In this document: one piece after another, positions 3,997 to 5,763 of the stretch
How the letters are laid out: every line of letters begins with the position of its first letter
Numbering within the stretch: the stretch's first letter is position 1
Assembly: GCA_030042795.1 (NCBI GenBank)
Contig: JASHYZ010000113.1
Span: forward strand, 1 to 5,763
From: Terriglobia bacterium
GTDB lineage: Bacteria > Acidobacteriota > Terriglobia > UBA7540
DNA: 5,763 nucleotides
Direction: 5' to 3'
The notes under the pieces: generated by a model
Databases searched by the model: none
Told to the model about the DNA's origin: nothing
The model's input: the letters and a program-made list of their open reading frames with translations, nothing else
Made by a program: the position numbers and the translations under genes

Positions 3997-5763
3997 GTGA
4001 CGGCTAAGAGGCCTGCCCTTCGCGAGGATGGCGCACGATTACCTGGAAAGAAGCACCGACGTGCTGTGCGACAAGGGCTCGCTCTGGCGGCAGCGCTTAT
4101 CGCCGTTGTAGCAATTGGAACCTACATTGACCTCCGTCACGCTCACTCCCTTCGGCTGACCGATAAGGACACTATTGTTCTCGCCGATTTCACGAATACT
4201 ACTGGCGATCCAGTATTTGACGGTGCGCTCCGGCAAGGTTTGGAGGCGCAGCTCGAGCAATCGCCCTTTCTCAACCTCCTCTCCGAGTCACAAATACAGC
4301 AGACGCTGCGCATGATGGAACAGCCAGACGACGCTCGGCTCACTCCGGAGAGGGCGCAGGAAATCTGCCGGCGAGCCGGGGGCGCCGCCGTCCTCGAAGG
4401 CTCAGTTGTGCAAATCGGGACGCAGTACAGCCTCACACTGAAGGCCCTCAACTGCTCATCCGGGGAGTTGTTGGCGAGCGCCGAAGCTCAGGCCGGCGAC
4501 AAGAACCATGTGCTTGAAGCTCTCGGCAAGCTCGCGTCAGCGACGCGCACCAAACTGGGTGAGTCTCTCAGCACTGCCCAGAAATTCGACACGCCGGTTG
4601 AGCAGGCCACCACGTCCTCGCTCGAAGCCTTGCAGGCGTACAGCCTGGGCCGGCGCGCCATGGACGATTACAAGGCGGCTATTCCCTTTTTTCAGAGAGC
4701 GGTTGACCTCGACCCGAATTTCGCCATAGCTTACGCGACGCTCGGTATTTGCTACTTCGCCTCGGGAGAAACCGCCCTCGGGGCACAAAACACGAGGAAA
4801 GCGTACGAACTGCGCCAGCAGATAAGCGAGCCCGAGAAGCTCTACATTGAGTCTCATTACCACGAGGTGGTAACTGGCGACCTGGAAAAAGCCACCCAAG
4901 TTTATGAACTCTGGGCTGAGCTCTACCCGCAAGACTTGTTGCCGCGGAACAACCTGGGTGACGTTTACCGCTATCTCGGACAACATGACAGGGCTCTTAC
5001 AAACCTGCGAGACTCCTTTCTCCTGGGCAACACAAATTACGCCAACCTCGTCGTCACCTACTTGAATCTGAATCGCTTTAGAGATGCACGGGCCGCATCA
5101 GAGGAAGCGCACGCGAGGAACTTAGACTCTCCGTCGCTACATTTTCATCTTTATTTGCTTGGCTTCTTACAGAGCGATGAGGCAGTCATGGCACGGCAGG
5201 TGGCGTGGTCGGCGGGCAGGCCCGGGTTTGAAAACGTGCTGCTGGCAGCCGAGGCCGATACAGCCGCCTACTCGGGGAGACTCGGCCGAGCCCGCGAATT
5301 CTCCCGGCGGGCGGAGGCCTCAGCCGAGCAGGTTGCGCAAAAAGAGGTGGCGGGTGCTTACGAGGCCGAAGCGGCTTTGCGCGAGGCCTTCTTCGGCGAA
5401 GCGGCCCAAGCTCGCCAACGCGCTGAGGCGGCGCTCGCACTTTCAAGGGGACGCGATGTGCAGGCCGGCGCGGCGCTGGCGCTGGCTATGGCTGGGGATC
5501 GGGCCCAAGCCGAAATACTGTCGGACGATCTGACCAAGCGCTTCCCAGAGGATACCTACGTGCAGTACAACTGGCTGCCCACCGCTCATGCGGTGCTTGC
5601 ACTCAACCGGAATGACTCTGCAAAGGCTATCGAGACTCTTGAAGCTACAACCCTTTACGAGCTAGGCGCGCATTATACCGGCGCTTTCCCGCCTGCCATG
5701 TACCCTGTCTACATGCGCGGACAAGCCTGTCTCGCGGCGCGCCGGGGAGGCGATGCCGCACTC
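3997..5763 (+). CDS. Kinase-less remnant of acidobacterial Ser/Thr kinase-TPR protein: membrane anchor, possible TolB-like domain and TPRs
   Basis: The frame is open from 3886 to the right edge; 589 codons follow GTG 3997. Order from that start: basic juxtamembrane GKKHRRAVRQ (17-26), one transmembrane helix (about 27-44), then LTDKDTIVLADFTNTTGDPV, the hallmark of the extracytoplasmic part of acidobacterial PknB-like kinases. A domain perhaps related to TolB-like domains spans about 58-195 (SPFLNLLSESQIQQTL, VLEGSVVQIGTQYSLTLKAL). TPR-like helices follow from about 209 (EALQAYSLGRRAMDDYKAAI) to the end. About 70-100 residues probably continue outside. The cytoplasmic kinase domain that should precede the helix is absent, with no glycine loop, HRD or DFG motif in any frame upstream; decayed sigma-factor sequence occupies that place. 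GTG 3997 and GTG 4066 are the only starts that keep the helix, and neither has a good ribosome binding site. Basic residues before the helix predict TPRs outside the cytoplasm. It may be a pseudogene or a surviving anchored TPR protein. Confidence 0.8.
   Translation, partial: MTAKRPALREDGARLPGKKHRRAVRQGLALAAALIAVVAIGTYIDLRHAHSLRLTDKDTIVLADFTNTTGDPVFDGALRQGLEAQLEQSPFLNLLSESQIQQTLRMMEQPDDARLTPERAQEICRRAGGAAVLEGSVVQIGTQYSLTLKALNCSSGELLASAEAQAGDKNHVLEALGKLASATRTKLGESLSTAQKFDTPVEQATTSSLEALQAYSLGRRAMDDYKAAIPFFQRAVDLDPNFAIAYATLGICYFASGETALGAQNTRKAYELRQQISEPEKLYIESHYHEVVTGDLEKATQVYELWAELYPQDLLPRNNLGDVYRYLGQHDRALTNLRDSFLLGNTNYANLVVTYLNLNRFRDARAASEEAHARNLDSPSLHFHLYLLGFLQSDEAVMARQVAWSAGRPGFENVLLAAEADTAAYSGRLGRAREFSRRAEASAEQVAQKEVAGAYEAEAALREAFFGEAAQARQRAEAALALSRGRDVQAGAALALAMAGDRAQAEILSDDLTKRFPEDTYVQYNWLPTAHAVLALNRNDSAKAIETLEATTLYELGAHYTGAFPPAMYPVYMRGQACLAARRGGDAAL

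Noticed and set aside
4537..4986. Minus-strand open frame of 149 codons
   Set aside because: It is a shadow of the TPR-kinase remnant frame, which carries the family motifs.
1..5763. CRISPR arrays, tRNA or rRNA genes, insertion sequences, attachment sites
   Set aside because: No spaced repeats, clover-leaf sequences, transposase motifs or terminal inverted repeats were seen on reading the window.

Overview
The window most likely comes from an acidobacterium (Acidobacteriota). The strongest pointer is the right-hand third. It holds remnants of the ECF sigma factor / membrane Ser/Thr-kinase-TPR gene pair that is common in that phylum. The mqnD-type gene (futalosine menaquinone pathway), the site-2-protease sequence and the high-GC codon use agree. 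This assignment rests on remembered family sequences, not on a search.

Layout. (1) Positions 1-916, minus strand: an exported TPR-repeat protein with a clear signal peptide, cut by the left edge. (2) Positions 917-1139: a divergent intergenic region with a perfect TATAAT, possibly usable on both strands, and a 7-bp hairpin. (3) Positions 1140-2054, plus strand: an mqnD-like gene for 1,4-dihydroxy-6-naphthoate synthase. (4) Positions 3432-2142, minus strand: a two-gene block with a STAS-domain anti-sigma-factor antagonist followed by an M50 site-2 intramembrane metalloprotease. A good sigma-70 type promoter precedes it (TTGACA, 17 bp, TAGCAT), and a 7-9-7 palindrome covers its -10 box and spacer. 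(5) Positions 3433-3678: an intergenic region, AT-rich on its right side. (6) Positions 3679-3980, plus strand: a decayed ECF sigma factor with at least one frameshift and no region 4. (7) From about 3997 to the right edge, plus strand: the membrane anchor, a possible TolB-like domain and the TPR part of the kinase family, without the kinase domain.

How the parts relate. The sigma factor and kinase-TPR genes are normally adjacent. Here region 4 of the sigma factor and the whole catalytic kinase domain are missing, as if one deletion had joined the two genes. The sigma part is frameshifted, yet the transmembrane-TPR part stays open for more than 1.7 kb, so it may survive as a membrane-anchored TPR protein or be a recent relic. 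The STAS protein and the protease point to partner-switching and envelope signalling, but no cognate kinase or anti-sigma factor lies in the window. No CRISPR array, tRNA, rRNA or insertion sequence was recognised. I do not see a clearly new system; the kinase-less remnant and the palindromic promoter deserve the most attention.
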